Positions 31,220-43,275 are shown, counted from the first letter of the stretch. The stretch: 60,000 nt of DNA from Symsagittifera roscoffensis (GCF_963678635.1 NC_087062.1:61051584-61111583), one strand, 5' to 3'. The notes: generated by a model from the letters alone, not told the origin. Translations and numbers: made by a program.

Positions 31220-31362
31220 CGTTGCCGTGGAGCTGGAGTTGAGACAGCACGACTGGGATCACCCGGAGTTTACGACCAACGTCACCCTTGCAGCAGTCGT
31301 GTTCCACAACACACACAGGAGAAATGCCAATCTGCAACCTCTCCAATTCAGCAAAAAACTAG
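31220..31362 (+). CDS. Candidate exon downstream of the LTR element
   Basis: A pyrimidine-rich acceptor, TTTTTTTCTAACGACAG, precedes 31220 and a possible donor, CTAG/GTACTC, follows 31362. The sequence between is GC-richer than its surroundings and open, reading VELELRQHDWDHPEFTTNVT and VVFHNTHRRNANLQPLQF. The latter faintly recalls a retroelement integrase, so an old element fragment is the alternative. No domain is certain. Confidence 0.35.
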
Positions 31363-33518
31363 GTACTCAGCTCATTTACCACTGCCATCATTGTTTGGCA
31401 GGAGTTAAAATGGGGGAACCCCAAGAAATTTGAATTACAGAAGAATAATTCAGTTCGGGATGATTTTTTTTCTTCTGTCAAATTTACGGGTGGGAAGAAA
31501 GGTGAAAAAAAAACTTTTTTTAAAAATGTTTTCGAATAAGTTATTGCAGCTAGGAAAAATTGCTGCAGATGGTGAAAACTGCCATTTTTTTATTAGGAAT
31601 AAAGAAACCAAATTAAAGCATGTATGCTTGTTTTGATTTTCAAACAAAGTAGCGGAATGTTTATGCATGCTTGGTGTGTTTAAGAGTAAAGAACTTAAGG
31701 AAGACTCTTATAAACGTCTTAGTGATTTTTTTATTTCCAGAAAAATGTCTTAAAATGCTCTAATAACTACAGATGTGCATTCATACTAATGTATTTCTGA
31801 ATGCACTTGGGTATATATGCACTTTTTGACTTCAATTGAAATTCAACCTCGGAAACTTACAATAATAGTCCTCACCAAATACGAACGTTGAAATGGAATA
31901 AAAAATGTGGACGACTTGTTACAGATTTCCCAGCGTAAAAAAATTTACAAAAACAGACATAATTGGAAAAAACAGAAAAACATTTTTCTTCCAACTTTTC
32001 CTCCCCCACACACACGCGCTCTAATGTAAATATGAAGGGTTGTATTTAGCGTCTTGTGTCAGAATAAGGCAACCAAATGAATTGACTCAATTCAATTTGG
32101 AACGCATTAACCCGCCGCTTACGCGTGTTATAAGAACGCAACAAATCGCCCGTTAGTTGTCCAAAAAGTGTCAAATTGACAATTTTTAGGCCCCCTAACT
32201 GTACGAAAAACAATCACAGGTAAGAAGTTTTTTTAATTTTGAGCTCAGGACAACAACATATTTCAATTCCGTCAAAGTTTCAAAAAACTTTGTCAAAATT
32301 AGCAATTTAAGAAGTCAAAAATTTAACGATCAAGCCGCCATAGCCAACTGACAGTTGGAAAATAGTAATGAATGCAAAAAAAACTGAAAAAGCAACTTTT
32401 TCAAACCTATTTTAAACTTCGAATTAAAAAACATTATGACTTGAAGCTCTTTGAATTTGAAGAACAATTTATGATCGGCGTTTTTTCTAATAAGACTAAC
32501 CCAAATTAGCAAAAAAACTGGATCAATAGGTATTTTTTGAACCGATCTTGAAGTGTAGTCAAAACATTCAGGGCTTTGCTTTGCTATACTAGCCGTATTG
32601 TATATTTGGTGATCGTGTGGCTATCAACAAAAAAATGCTAAAAAGTACCAAAGGTTACCAAAAAAAATTGTAAACTGTACCAGAGGAAAAAAATAGACAC
32701 AAAAAAGCGCGATTGTTTTTTGAGGGCTTACAAGACTGTTTCAGTGAAGAGCTGTGCATCAAAAATTATGCAGCGGGTATTGAGATTTGAATTATCAAAA
32801 TTAGAGGTACATAGCCATGGTTGATCATTTTTTTAAGGTATGGTAGAGTAAACCTAACTGGAACACGGCAGAAAACTTTCGGATAATTTTTGTGGAGCAA
32901 AATTTGATAAAATATGAATTTTGAAGTTTGCAGCTTTTTTTGTTCTTTGGAACTAATATCACCAATTAGCTGGCCTCAGTTCGATTTGTCATGATTTTGA
33001 GCGCAAGATAATTCGACACGCTTAAGCAAATCGCGTTTTAGCGAAAAATTTTAATGGTGAGTTTTTACTAAAAGAGCGCATAAATTAGTTCAAGAGCATG
33101 GAAAAATTGGCAATATTCTGAATTTTCTATTTATATATGTATACTTAAATATGTGTTTTGTTTTGAGGTCAAGAGGAAGTTGATGTATTTCCAATGAGAT
33201 TTAATGAAAATCTATCAATCGGCAAGTTGATCTCAGTACAAATTAACATCCAAACAAAGCAAGGAAGATTAAATTATCTAAACTGTTACTCAATTGAACA
33301 AACAAAACTGCTCCTACATCAGGACTTAGGCTTGAATCTCCCGACTGCTCTTTGAAATTGAAAACAATGTTTCACCTGAAAAGAAAAATGAGATAAATTA
33401 AATGAAAAGAAAAAATGAAAAAATTAGGATACAATTTTTTTCTTCATTTTATCGCCTTACACGTTAGCTATGTAAAACACAACGACTAAAATTGAGCTAT
33501 GCAAATTATCGCCCGTTT
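31363..33518. other. AT-rich DNA with a minus-orientation repeat fragment
   Basis: No gene is recognised. About 32090-32300 matches part of the dispersed repeat at 33519-34050, in the opposite orientation, including an ACGCGT word and ATCACAGGTAA. A CAGGGCTTTGC word at 32570 belongs to the same family. Confidence 0.5.
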
Positions 33519-34050
33519 TTGTTCCGACATTCGTAACGAAAGTAACCGAATTTTTTTGGTCGGGTTGTTTTTTTCTTCAGACAAATTTTGCCTTTTTAAC
33601 TAGCAACTTTTGAGAGAATTTTTAAGTATCATTCATTAGATATTGTTGCTCTGAGCCTAAAACTGAAAAAATATATGTTTCAAAAAGATCATTGTTGTGA
33701 AGTTATGGGGGTTTAAAGATTGCCATTTTGGCCAATTTCAGAAAATTAACGCGCCATTTATTTCGCGCTATTAACGCGTAAGCGAAGATTTAATTAGTCT
33801 TAGAAATTGATCCAAACTGGATGAACGAAGTTTGTTTGCCATAATTAATTTTTTACTCTAATTATCACTCTGTACTTTATATGGCGTATGGTGGAGATGG
33901 TTTTCACAAAAAAAATTTAAAAAAATTCATTTTACTTACTTTTTATGTTATTTCTGCTCCATGGACCTTAAAAGGCAGTCGGAACATTCAGGGCTTGGCC
34001 CTGATACGAGCAGTCTTGTTTAATCTAATTCTGACCAAATCAGCAATTTA
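33519..34050 (+). repeat. Dispersed repeat family R, copy 1
   Basis: It aligns with 59481-60000 in the same orientation and with 55770-56330 inverted. Landmarks are GTTCCGAC near the start, CGCTATTAACGCGTAAGCG in the middle, ACTTTATATGGCGT, and CATTCAGGGCTTGGCCCTGA near the end. It is non-coding and several hundred bp long, probably a non-autonomous element. Confidence 0.8.
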
Positions 34051-34507
34051 CAAACCCCTATGACTTAACAAAAACAGTCACATGTACTGTTTTAAAATTT
34101 GAGCTCAAGAAAGCGATATCTTTCATACGGTATTTATAACTTTTATCGAAAATGTTGAACAAAAAAGTCGAAATTTGAATGAATAAAAAACTACCCCAAG
34201 CGTAAAGGTGCTGTCAAATTTTCTTCGAAAGCCGGATTAAAACTTGCGTATAAGATTGAAAACTTTTCTGAACAGGAAAAAATCATCATGCAAAAGACGT
34301 AATTAGGTGCAATTCTAAAATTTGTGTGAGATTTTTGTGAACTAAATATAAACTTCAATTTATATGTAAACATAAATTTAAAGTGGTAGAATTAACCTTA
34401 AATTTTCGTCGTGGTTGATTAAGGCACTAACTTAAGTGTCATTCTGTGACGCGCACCTAACGAAGTACAGTTTTTGGGTCAGAAAATTCGAAAATCAATA
34501 AAAACTG

Positions 34508-34890
34508 CAGGGGCTGATCTAGGATTTTCTCGAGAGGGGGGGGGGGGGGCGGATTTTCAAAAAATTTACCAAAATTTTGACGACCTTTTTTTTTTAGGTC
34601 GACCAAATTGATTTTTTGAGCTCTCCCAAAGCACTGTTTTGCCCCTATTTTAGCTAAATTTTCTGCGCCGCAGGCAAACTTTTGAAAAAACAGTCAAAAA
34701 GCCGTTTTTGGGCACTTTTTGAAAAATGTTGACAAAAAATCGCGTTTTTTTGGCGCGCGCTCCCCCTCAAAGTTAGTATATATTGAAGCCGAAGGCGCCT
34801 TTAGAAAATTTTAGGGTCCGTCGGCCAAAATGGATTTCTGAAAAAGTATCAAAGGGGGGACCCTTTGGGTCGGCAGGGGGTCGAATCCCT

Positions 34891-34928
<38 letters not shown>

Positions 34929-34969
34929 GGGGGGGGGCGTCCGCCCCCATAAAAAAAAATCCGCTTCTG
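34508..34969. mobile_element. hAT-like MITE, copy 2, with 8-bp TSD
   Basis: It starts CAGGGGCTGATCTAGGATTT and ends TCCGCTTCTG. It is flanked by perfect 8-bp duplications, AAAAACTG at 34500-34507 and 34970-34977. The body matches copy 1, for example GGTCGACCAAATTGATTTTT and GGGTCGGCAGGGGGTCGAAT. It has expanded a G-run to 35 Gs, then T, then 9 Gs (34893-34937). Confidence 0.9.
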
Positions 34970-35847
34970 AAAAACTGTGACTGGAAATGTTTCTTAAAAA
35001 GTTGCCATTTGTGTGAAGCTTTATTGAAAACAGAGCATGGTTTTTGTGGTATTTTGTTTATAACCAGTTTGATGGCTGCAAATGGGTCACCGCATGTTTT
35101 TGAAAACCTAAGCTCATATGCAGAAATATCTATAGATTCACTTCTATTTGAGTTCTTTAGCGTTAGTTTTTTTGCTGAAATTGCTTCAGAAATTCAGAGA
35201 AAAGCTTCTTGTTTACGCTAACTTTTGAATAATTTTGTCATTTACATGAATCTAGAACTGTTTTTGAGTCAAACAAAAGCTCTATTTTCTGTTGTCAGAG
35301 GAGAAAGCGCATGACTTGTCGGAGGAGATGGGCGAAAAGTACAATTGTTCAAAGAAAGCCAGAGCTGAACGAAAAAAATCTCCCGGGCTAGGTTAGATCT
35401 ACATATATTTCAATTTATTCTAAAAAGCAGCTTGTACATTTTATGAGAAAGAAAAATTGTGAACTGGCAAGAAAACAACACAAAATTTCGAAAAACAAGA
35501 ACTAAGAAAAGTGATGGAAATTTTCAGATCGGAAGATATTGTTCTTCACCTGTCTTTCTGTCTGAGTGCTGATTGCTGTCTGAATGAGAAGCTGGAAAGG
35601 ATTTTCAATTGACGGATTTTTATTTCAAATTGTAGCAACAAAAGTTGTTTATTGTTTTATCACTTCAGCTTTGGTTTACAGACTATCGAATAAACAATAT
35701 GCTCTATCAACCATTCTTAGTTTGGCTGAAAAGCACTCTATTTTGAATTGGTATCATCTAATTCATCCAAATATTGTTTTGATACAGGCAGACTTTATCA
35801 CGTTGTACTTGACTTAAAATTGACTTGCAGCTAGCTTTTTTGGTAAG
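34970..35847. other. AT-rich DNA with two unplaced open frames
   Basis: A frame to 35221 reads ISIDSLLFEFFSVSFFAEIA, and a second, 35584-35817, reads SALVYRLSNKQYALSTILSL. Neither has a recognised motif or clear splice context. They may be element debris. Confidence 0.35.
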
Positions 35848-36047
35848 NNNNNNNNNNNNNNNNNNNNNNNNNNNNNNNNNNNNNNNNNNNNNNNNNNNNN
35901 NNNNNNNNNNNNNNNNNNNNNNNNNNNNNNNNNNNNNNNNNNNNNNNNNNNNNNNNNNNNNNNNNNNNNNNNNNNNNNNNNNNNNNNNNNNNNNNNNNNN
36001 NNNNNNNNNNNNNNNNNNNNNNNNNNNNNNNNNNNNNNNNNNNNNNN
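35848..36047. other. Assembly gap of 200 N
   Basis: Exactly 200 Ns, most likely a conventional scaffold gap of unknown true size. The sequence to its right leads straight into LINE remnants, so the gap may hide the LINE 5' end. Confidence 0.99.
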
Positions 36048-36121
36048 AAATACTACACCAGATTTTTTTCATGATCAATTTTTTCAAATCATAAGAAAAT
36101 TTTTCTTTGTGAGAAATTTAC

Positions 36122-36934
36122 TTGTGTGAGCCAAATATTTTTGATATACGGAGACATTCAAGCCAACACTGGGCCCATTCTAAATTATTTCGAAACAAAA
36201 ATAAAACTGAAACAAATTTTAAAATTTATGAAAATAGTTCTTTTAAACGTCCAAAGCATAAGCGGGAAAATCAAAGCCTTCGAAAGCTTCTTGAAACTAT
36301 CTTGGCAAAATACTTTCCTTGGAGTAACGAAACTTGGCTTCAACCCGATTTTCCCTCAAACTTATTGATGATTGAACCTGTTTATCAGTTTTTTAGGCAA
36401 GATAGGTCAAACAAAATAATCCAGAGTGTTTGTATTACTTCTATGCATACCTAAGAAACAACCCCCGGTTGAAAGATGACACACAACATAATAACAACAG
36501 CATTACTGAGAGCTTTCGAGTAGAATTTGGCTTTTGAGCTCATAAAAATCAATTCCTTTTGAGACTTGCCAATTAGTAAACGCTAGACACACCGATCTGT
36601 TCTTTGAGAAGTTAGCCTGTGATATTGACTCCATAATCAGTGAAAACAAAGCATTTGTTTTAATCGGAGAAAATAATGCAAGCATTTTGAACAACATTGC
36701 CCTAAGTTGCTTAGAAACTGTCATAAATCCGTAAAACTAAAAATAGCTAACAAGTGGGTTCCGACCAGAACAAGTACCGTTCACAGTTCAGAAACCCTCA
36801 TAGATCATATGATCAGTGACTTGGATATCAAAGAGGCGGTAGTAGGCGATGTTAACATCTCATCGGATCATTTTCGCAATATTTGGATTCTCATGCAAAA
36901 CTTTAATGAAGCGATTGTATTGAGTTATAAATAA
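36122..36934 (+). pseudogene. LINE endonuclease (APE) remnant
   Basis: One frame reads LLNVQSISGKIKAFESFLK, matching the N-terminal APE word. The next reads WSNETWLQPDF with the catalytic-Glu region (TETWL type). The frame at 36707-36934 has TLIDHMISDLDIKEAVVGD and then SSDHF, the C-terminal S-D-H catalytic word. The three pieces are in different frames. Confidence 0.8.
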
Positions 36935-37729
36935 GAATATAGCAAAAAAAGAACCAACAAAAATCAGTTCCAAGTGGTTCTGAAAAAAAAATCAAATTGA
37001 AATTCAATATATTGAATCGAAGATCCCGATGAACAGCCTAAACAGTTTGAAACTTTAATCTCATCAGCATTGAGCGCGTGTGTGCCTATGAAAATTGTCT
37101 TTATCAAGAAATCGTCTAATCATGTTTTGGAACAATTGCAGAAACTACCTGCATCCTTAACCAATGAAAAAAAAATCGAGCGAAATAAGATCTGAAAACT
37201 GATAAAAAGCTGAAGCGGAAGCAACTTTTATGGAAACAAAAAAAAGTTAGGATGAACTAAAGACATTGCAAGAGCAGAAATGTCAATCATTAGTATTTCA
37301 CTTCAAAACTATCGTGATAAATGGAAACATATCAACATACTGAGAAACCAAGTAAATTGAATGTCAACTGTTGATTTTCTTGAAAATTCATATGGCGTTT
37401 TGATAGCAGACAAAAAACTGATCGAAAATTTTTTCAATTACAAGTTTTCGTCTCTGGCAAACTACTACGGTTAAAACATACTTTTTAACGCCGGCTTAAT
37501 GCCAGATAGGCAACATACACTAAAAAAATTCCGTTTCCTCAACTAAAAGAAGGTTCATAATTAAATCAAATCTATCAACTGTAAAAAATTACCGCGCCGT
37601 CAAAAATACCAGCATGCGCCATTAAAATTGCTGCTGGAATTATAGTTCTATCTCTTAAATCAATCATAAGTAATTGAATTGGCCATGACCAGTATCTATC
37701 AATACTGAAAACCGCTCATGCAACTCCAG

Positions 37730-38380
37730 TGTTTAAAAAAGTATGAAAATTATAGACCAAAATTTTTAAATCCAATTCTCTCAAAAGTCATAGAATAGTT
37801 ACTACAAAAACTAATATCGACAAAAACGTACACACACCAAGTGCTTTCCGTGATCTATCAAAAGCATTTGATTCAATTGTACATAAGCTACTATTGAGAA
37901 AACTTAAAGTTTTGGGATACGAAAAAGCCATAAAATACTCCAAAGCTTCTTTTCACAGAAAACGCAGAAAGTCCATGTAAACGGTTGCTTCGGACTTAAT
38001 CAAAATCAAGCAAGGAGTACCTCAAGGCACGGTATTGGTACCGCTCCTTATCAACACTTATGTAAGGTAAGTGATCTGGACAAACAGCTAGAAAATAACA
38101 GCAAAATGATACAAAACGATGATACGTTGAGTTATTGCTCAAATTCGAGCGTATACTTAGCAAAGACAAATCTAGAATTCGACCTAACTAGACTCCTAAA
38201 GTTCTTTAAAAGTCACAAACACGCTTTGAACGAAGAGAAACAGAGTTTGTCATCTTTGCAAAATCTCAAATGAAAGCAACTCATGGAAAACAAACCATAG
38301 AAATAGCAGACTCTAGAATCAAAAGAGAAACAAATCAATGGGAACCCTAGGTCATTTTTAGAGCTCACTACCAGTTACAT
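37730..38380 (+). pseudogene. LINE reverse transcriptase remnant
   Basis: Visible RT words are LSKAFDSIVHKLLLRKLKVL near 37855 and IKQGVPQGTVLVPLL near 38005, which match the conserved AFDxVxH and QGxPQGSxLxPLLF motifs. The catalytic xxDD box is not clearly preserved; a degenerate QNDDTLSYC is near 38112. Frameshifts and stops are frequent. Confidence 0.8.
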
Positions 38381-38394
38381 ACAGGGTTACACTT

Positions 38395-38815
38395 TTGAAA
38401 AGTCTCTTTCTCAGCCAGCTTAATTATTTACTGCCACAATTACTTGGCATTCGAGAATATGCGCTAAACACCTTAGACAGAAAATTAATTGGACCGTTAC
38501 GACCGCTTTTTTTCGATGGAAATTATGAAAATTCATTCTCTCTGAAAACAAACCACAAAATACTTCCTATACGTCTAAGAGTAAGATACTATACTTGAAT
38601 ATACTTTCACAAATTGATATATAACAAATTACCGCATTTTGATCAAACATGCTTTCCAAATTACAAACACTGCATATTCAAAGCACGTACTAAGGAAGTT
38701 TATTTCAATTTAACTATGACAAGCAAGTACAAAGACAAATTTAATCTTGTTAAAGCTTGCAATTGGTTTAATTTCTTACCAGAAAAATTAAAAAACACAA
38801 CATCTTATTTTTAAA
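38395..38815 (+). pseudogene. LINE C-terminal region
   Basis: Two frames, 38395-38598 with RKLIGPLRPLFFDGNYE and 38614-38814 with KACNWFNFLPEKLKN, are the post-RT thumb and C-terminus often seen in LINE remnants. The last codons, WFNFLPEKLK, resemble the usual ...WNSLPxxLR... end. Confidence 0.7.
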
Positions 38816-39413
38816 TTTTTGGTAATTCCAAGGAGCTGCCAATTTTCGATATTACTTGGAAAGGTTGTAAGATTAAGGCTACAGTTGGATAAGTAATTCA
38901 ATTTTACACCGTATATGTTGCCATCTTGAGATCACATAATTCACTAAATATTTAAGTTTCTCTTATCAGCTCAATGATGAGTCGGATAAAAACTTTGTTT
39001 TTTTCATTGTTGTACACTGGATAGAATGTGTTCTGCCTTATGGACCGTTTTATCACTTCATTGTTTGTCTCTCATATGTAATGACCTTCTCGACTTTCTC
39101 GACTATCAAATAACAATTTGGTTACTTTGGGTGGTATAAAAGAAAAGAAACTGCGGTCTGTTTTTATTTTTAAAAATCTTTTAGAGATCTAGCGACAAAA
39201 GGTTGTGCCTTCAGCGCACCCATCATCCACTGCTCATTACATTCACTTCTTTTTACGACCACTTATCTGGTGTATCTGGCGAAGCGGCGCAAGGTCTGAC
39301 ATAGTGTCCTTGCACAGCAGAATCAGAATCGATAAGACGTCACAGCAGCTGAAATTATGGGCGCAGAAGAAGGACGCGAACAACTCCCACGAAGACTACT
39401 AGTCGGTAAAGGC
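38816..39413. other. DNA with a TATA-like word and a short open frame
   Basis: A GGTATAAAAG word at about 39132 precedes a 65-codon frame at 39205-39402 (MPSAHPSSTAHYIHFFLRPL...). The frame is GC-richer than its surroundings. There is no motif and I do not call it a gene. Confidence 0.3.
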
Positions 39414-39843
39414 CAGTAGCGGATTCGGGGTGGGGTGGGGGTTTTTTGTTGCGAACGCTACTCCCTCATCAGGGATTCGTTCACTTGGCCACCCAAAGGG
39501 CATCTCAATTGATTCTGTTTTATTTAGGATGTTCTACATTTTGGCCGGCTGACCATATAAGTTTTCTGAAGACGTCTTTAGCGCGAATATACAGTGAAGA
39601 TAGGAGGGGTGGCTGGGAGGAGCGCGCATTAAAGAAACGCAATTTTTTAGCCAAAATTTTCCAAAAAGTACTTAAAACGTCTTTTTTGCCTGTTTTTACT
39701 CAAAAATTTGTCTGCGATACAAACAATTTGGTCAAAATGGCGTCTTTATAGTGATTTGGAGGAGCTTGGATAATCAATTTGGTCGAGCAGATTGTTTTTG
39801 AAAAGTCCTCTCCTTCCTTGAGAAAACAATAAATCTGCCCCTA
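39414..39843. mobile_element. Possible diverged hAT-like MITE
   Basis: It opens with CAGTAGCGGATTCGGGG followed by G-runs, and closes with ATAAATCTGCCCCTAG, which resemble the ends of the 22158 element. Internal CCAAAATTTTCC and GGTCAAAATGG words fit loosely. No target duplication is found. Confidence 0.35.
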
Positions 39844-39849
39844 GATACA

Positions 39850-41135
39850 TCTACAGCTACAGCTACAGTTTTTTGTTCCAATTTTTGAAAAGTATCGCCG
39901 AAAAATCGTAAAGTCTTTTCAACCGTGATTAGATCGAAAATTTCAAAACCTCAAACATTTTCTCAAAATTGAGAAAAATCGGTTCTATAATTTTAATTTT
40001 TAGTCTAACTTAGCAGCGAGTGAAGTGATGTTTTGTTAGTGTTATGATTTTTAATAAGAAAGTTTTACTCAATTGAAGACAGTACTACTGCATATTTTTA
40101 ATGTTTGTAAACCTCGGCCTTTTTTTCACAGACCTTAAATTTATCTAACTACATAAAGCAAAAAAAATTCTGGTTTCACACAAAACACTCGGAATTCTGA
40201 TTTTGTTACTTTTGGGCAAAAAGCGTGTGCCTGGACTATTTTAACACAAAAACCTCCAATATTGTCTGCAGAAAATTTTTTCGAGTTTCGTTTGTTCGTG
40301 TTTAGAAGTGTTTCTTGCGACTGAAAAAAAATTAGAATTTTCCACAATTAGAATTTTCATAGCATGATATTTTATGACAAACTTTTTTTAACGAAACTTT
40401 ATGATAAACTTTAATACTATTACATTCAAGGTATCATTTTTGAACATCCTCAGTTTGACTTTAAAAAGTTTTTGTTGATGAAAAAGATTTTTTTTTTAAA
40501 AAAAGCTAGTCAAACAATTTTCATTTATTGAAGTTGTATGAATAGGGTTTTTTATTAGCTCCAGTTGAGAAACTGTTTGACTAGCATTTTTATTTCGTAG
40601 AATTCAACCCGGGGATACATGACTGTCGTCTAAATTAAACGGTAAAAACTGAGAAAACAAAAAATCTTATACTGGGTTGACATTAGACAAAAAGTATTCA
40701 GAAAGAAAATTGACTGGAGTTCTATCAAAATTAATTGGATGCATTTTTATGCAACTTTGGACTTAAAGTTTCACCCTAAAAATGAAATTTTTTGGTCAAA
40801 CAAAAATTATGCAGAACATTTTGGGTCAACCGCCAAAGAAAGTATAACAAAATGAACCTCTTACATAACCAACCAGAATATAGCCAGCTTTGATCTGCTG
40901 AAAATTCAATAAAAAGATGAATAATTGTTTACTAAATGAATTATCATTTTTGAGAACTTCTAAGCTATTTTTAAAACGTTTTGCGCAATAAAAGTAAGAT
41001 GAAAAGGTGCTAAATAATTTTTCACAGCCTTCTTATCAAATTTAACCAGCCAAAACTCGTTTTTTATCAGTTAATCGCCCAATTGGTTTGTTTTTACCAG
41101 TTAGATTTGTCTAGTTATCATTAGCCATTTTTTCT
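39850..41135. other. AT-rich DNA with a small foldback
   Basis: No gene is seen. AAAGCTAGTCAAACA near 40502 and its inverted partner TGTTTGACTAGC near 40573 form a short inverted repeat about 75 bp apart. Otherwise I see nothing in it. Confidence 0.5.
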
Positions 41136-41605
41136 GGGGATTGAGAAATTAGGCGATAAGCATATTAGACGGAGGTACTTGAAAGGAAATTAGACGATTT
41201 TGCAAAACTGCTATTGTGAGAAAATAGACGAAGGTGAGCGATATTAAAATTGTTTGCAGACAAATTGCGTGAGAAAAATAAAATTATTTGCAGACAACAG
41301 TTAAATTTCGGTGGCTAAGAATTTTACAAGTCAATACTGCATAATTTATTCAATTCAAAACTCTCCTACAATATTCGGATTTGACATTTTATGTTCATTG
41401 AAACTAATTGTTTTGGTAGGTATTGGCATTCTATGTTCTTTTTGTATTTGTGAAACTTGACTCCTAAGAAAAAATGTTGTTGGCTGTTTCCTTTTCATAG
41501 CTTCTTTTTCGTCTAAAATGCCAGATCTGTAAAAAAATAATTTTCGTCTAATTTCGTTTTTGTAGCATCCGTCTAATTTGCTTATCGTCTAATTTCCTAG
41601 GCCCC
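41136..41605. mobile_element. MITE with TIRs and near-perfect 9-bp flank duplication
   Basis: The left end has GAAATTAGGCGATAAGC followed by ATTAGACGGA. The right end, inverted, has GAAATTAGACGATAAGC and ATTAGACGGA. Flanks are ATTTTTTCT (41127-41135) and ATTTTTTAT (41606-41614), 8 of 9 identical. It is 470 bp and encodes nothing. Confidence 0.85.
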
Positions 41606-41666
41606 ATTTTTTATGTCAGCTTACGTTAGTCAAAATTATAAAGCTCTCTGTGTGGCCAGTCAATAC

Positions 41667-42021
41667 GCAGAATGAGCTAAAAGCAGAATGGGTCCAAGAG
41701 CAGAAAAACACAAAAATATTAATTTTCAAAAGCTAATCGGTAAATCAAGTTTACGAATTGTCAATATTACTGAAAAAAAAACGAATCTTTTATGCAGATT
41801 TTGAGTAATTTAATCAAAATTTTTTTAAAAAAAATTCAATCTAAAAACTTAATGAAATCATTCATTTCATGCATAATTTATTCTTTTTCTTGGTATTTTT
41901 GACGATTTTAATAATTTTGTTATCAATTAGCCCATATAAAACAAAACAATAATAAAAAATATTTTTAGGTTTTTCTGCTCTTGAACCCATTCTGCACTTG
42001 GACCATTCTGCTTATTGCTCC
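41667..42021. mobile_element. MITE with ~55-nt TIRs containing GCAGAATGGGTCCAA
   Basis: The left end reads AAGCAGAATGGGTCCAAGAG and continues to CAGAAAAAC. The right end has the inverse, with GTTCAAGAGCAGAAAAAC and a second AGCAGAATGGTCCAA. The interior is AT-rich and non-coding. Confidence 0.75.
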
Positions 42022-42082
42022 GGCTTCGGCTCTCTGCTACCGGTTACATTTGATTCAACTCAGTTTTAGCTAGGTTTATTGG

Positions 42083-42635
42083 GGACCAATCTTTTAGCAG
42101 ACCAATCTTCTAGCACTGGCATAAAAGCGAAAAATGGGTCTTTTGGCACACCGACGCAATGAAAGTGACGCATAATTGAATGACAAGCGACGCTCAGTCT
42201 TGGGTCAAGCTTCCTTATTTAGGGCAATTTTTTAAACAATTTGTCAACAAAACTATCAACTGCAAACCCCAAATAATCTAAGCTAGCGGCAAACAGAGAC
42301 TTATGCGCACAATATCACTCGTGCCGAATGTAAATGCAGCGGAGCAGGAGGTTGCCACGGATCTTGTTAACTATCCCCCCTAAGGTACCTTGTTACGAAT
42401 CTCCCCACCTATAAAGAAAGAATTGAACAGTTAAGCATATACGAATTTGGCGAATTTGGTACCTTTTAACGAGTCCCCCCCTATTGCAATAGGGGGGAAA
42501 TTGTTAACAAGATCCGTTGTCACTTGCTAAGGCAGCGTTTGAAGCTAGTGTTTTAACTTGCTAGTTGTTTTGAGTCTGCTGCAATATCGGTCTGCTAGAA
42601 AACTGGAACTGGTCTGCTAAAACATCTAGCACCAA
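42083..42635. mobile_element. MITE with TTTTAGCAGACC ends
   Basis: The left end has CTTTTAGCAGACCAATCTTC and the right end, inverted, has GTTTTAGCAGACCAGTTCC, both with a nearby TCTAGCA. The copy has another MITE nested at 42357-42517. Confidence 0.6.
42357..42517. mobile_element. Small nested MITE (161 bp)
   Basis: Perfect terminal inverted repeats ACGGATCTTGTTAAC lie at 42357-42371 and 42503-42517. C-runs and G-runs follow them inward, with a GGTACCTTNTAACGA type sub-repeat. It lies inside the element at 42083-42635. Confidence 0.8.
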
Positions 42636-43159
42636 ATTTATTGTTTCACTCGGGTAGTCTCAATTCGCAGAATGAAACTTTTTCATAAAATAAAGCAACA
42701 AAAACTAAACAGCTTTTAATCATTAGCGCTTATGTACGGGCAATCGACATCTTTAGGATGAACCTGGTTGACTTTGGCTGGAAGTTATGGCTGGCTGATT
42801 TGCCTGCAATTGCTGAGGTGAGGTGCTGAGGTTGGGTGCCCGACATCAAGCCGACGGGACTTCAAGCCGAATCGTAAACTTAGGGACTTCAAGCCGAAAA
42901 TTTTCTTATTAAGTCATGAAATATGATCAATTTGAAAACTTTTTCGAAGATCTTCTCACTTTCATGATCTTTCTTCAGTAGTTATTGGCGTTTTCATAAA
43001 ATTTAAGCCTCCAAATGATGTTTAGGAAATTTGAAAAAAAAACACCGTTGGAGGTAATTTTCTTGTTTAAAATTTATGCATTTCAAAAACCGGCTGATAT
43101 AACTAACGGATGCCAATCTTAAGTAATTCATTGTCATGAATAACCCTTACGAGGCCAAA

Positions 43160-43275
43160 ATGTGCATTCTGTGCATTGTAAGCGGATTCCGTAACAGGCC
43201 AAGAATTGTAAGTGGAATCCGCAAATTGTAAGTGGAATCCGCATTTTGTTTGCGGATTCCGTTTACATATTTGTA
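43160..43275. repeat. Cluster of GTAAGTGGAATCCGC words
   Basis: GTAAGCGGATTCCG, then two direct GTAAGTGGAATCCGC words, then the inverse GCGGATTCCGTTTAC occur within ~110 bp. Related words recur at 43920-44070 and 45885-46040. They may be sub-terminal repeats of a DNA transposon. Confidence 0.65.

Larger units (their letters stand above)
36122..38815 (+). mobile_element. Decayed LINE (non-LTR retrotransposon)
   Basis: Endonuclease, reverse transcriptase and a C-terminal region follow one another on the plus strand over about 2.7 kb, in several frames with many stops. The order endonuclease then RT is that of an APE-type LINE. The 5' end is lost at or before the gap, and no poly-A tail or target duplication is clear at the 3' end. 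Confidence 0.85.

Noticed and set aside
39205-39402. Small host gene behind a TATA-like box
   Set aside because: Only 65 codons with no motif and no poly-A or splice context.
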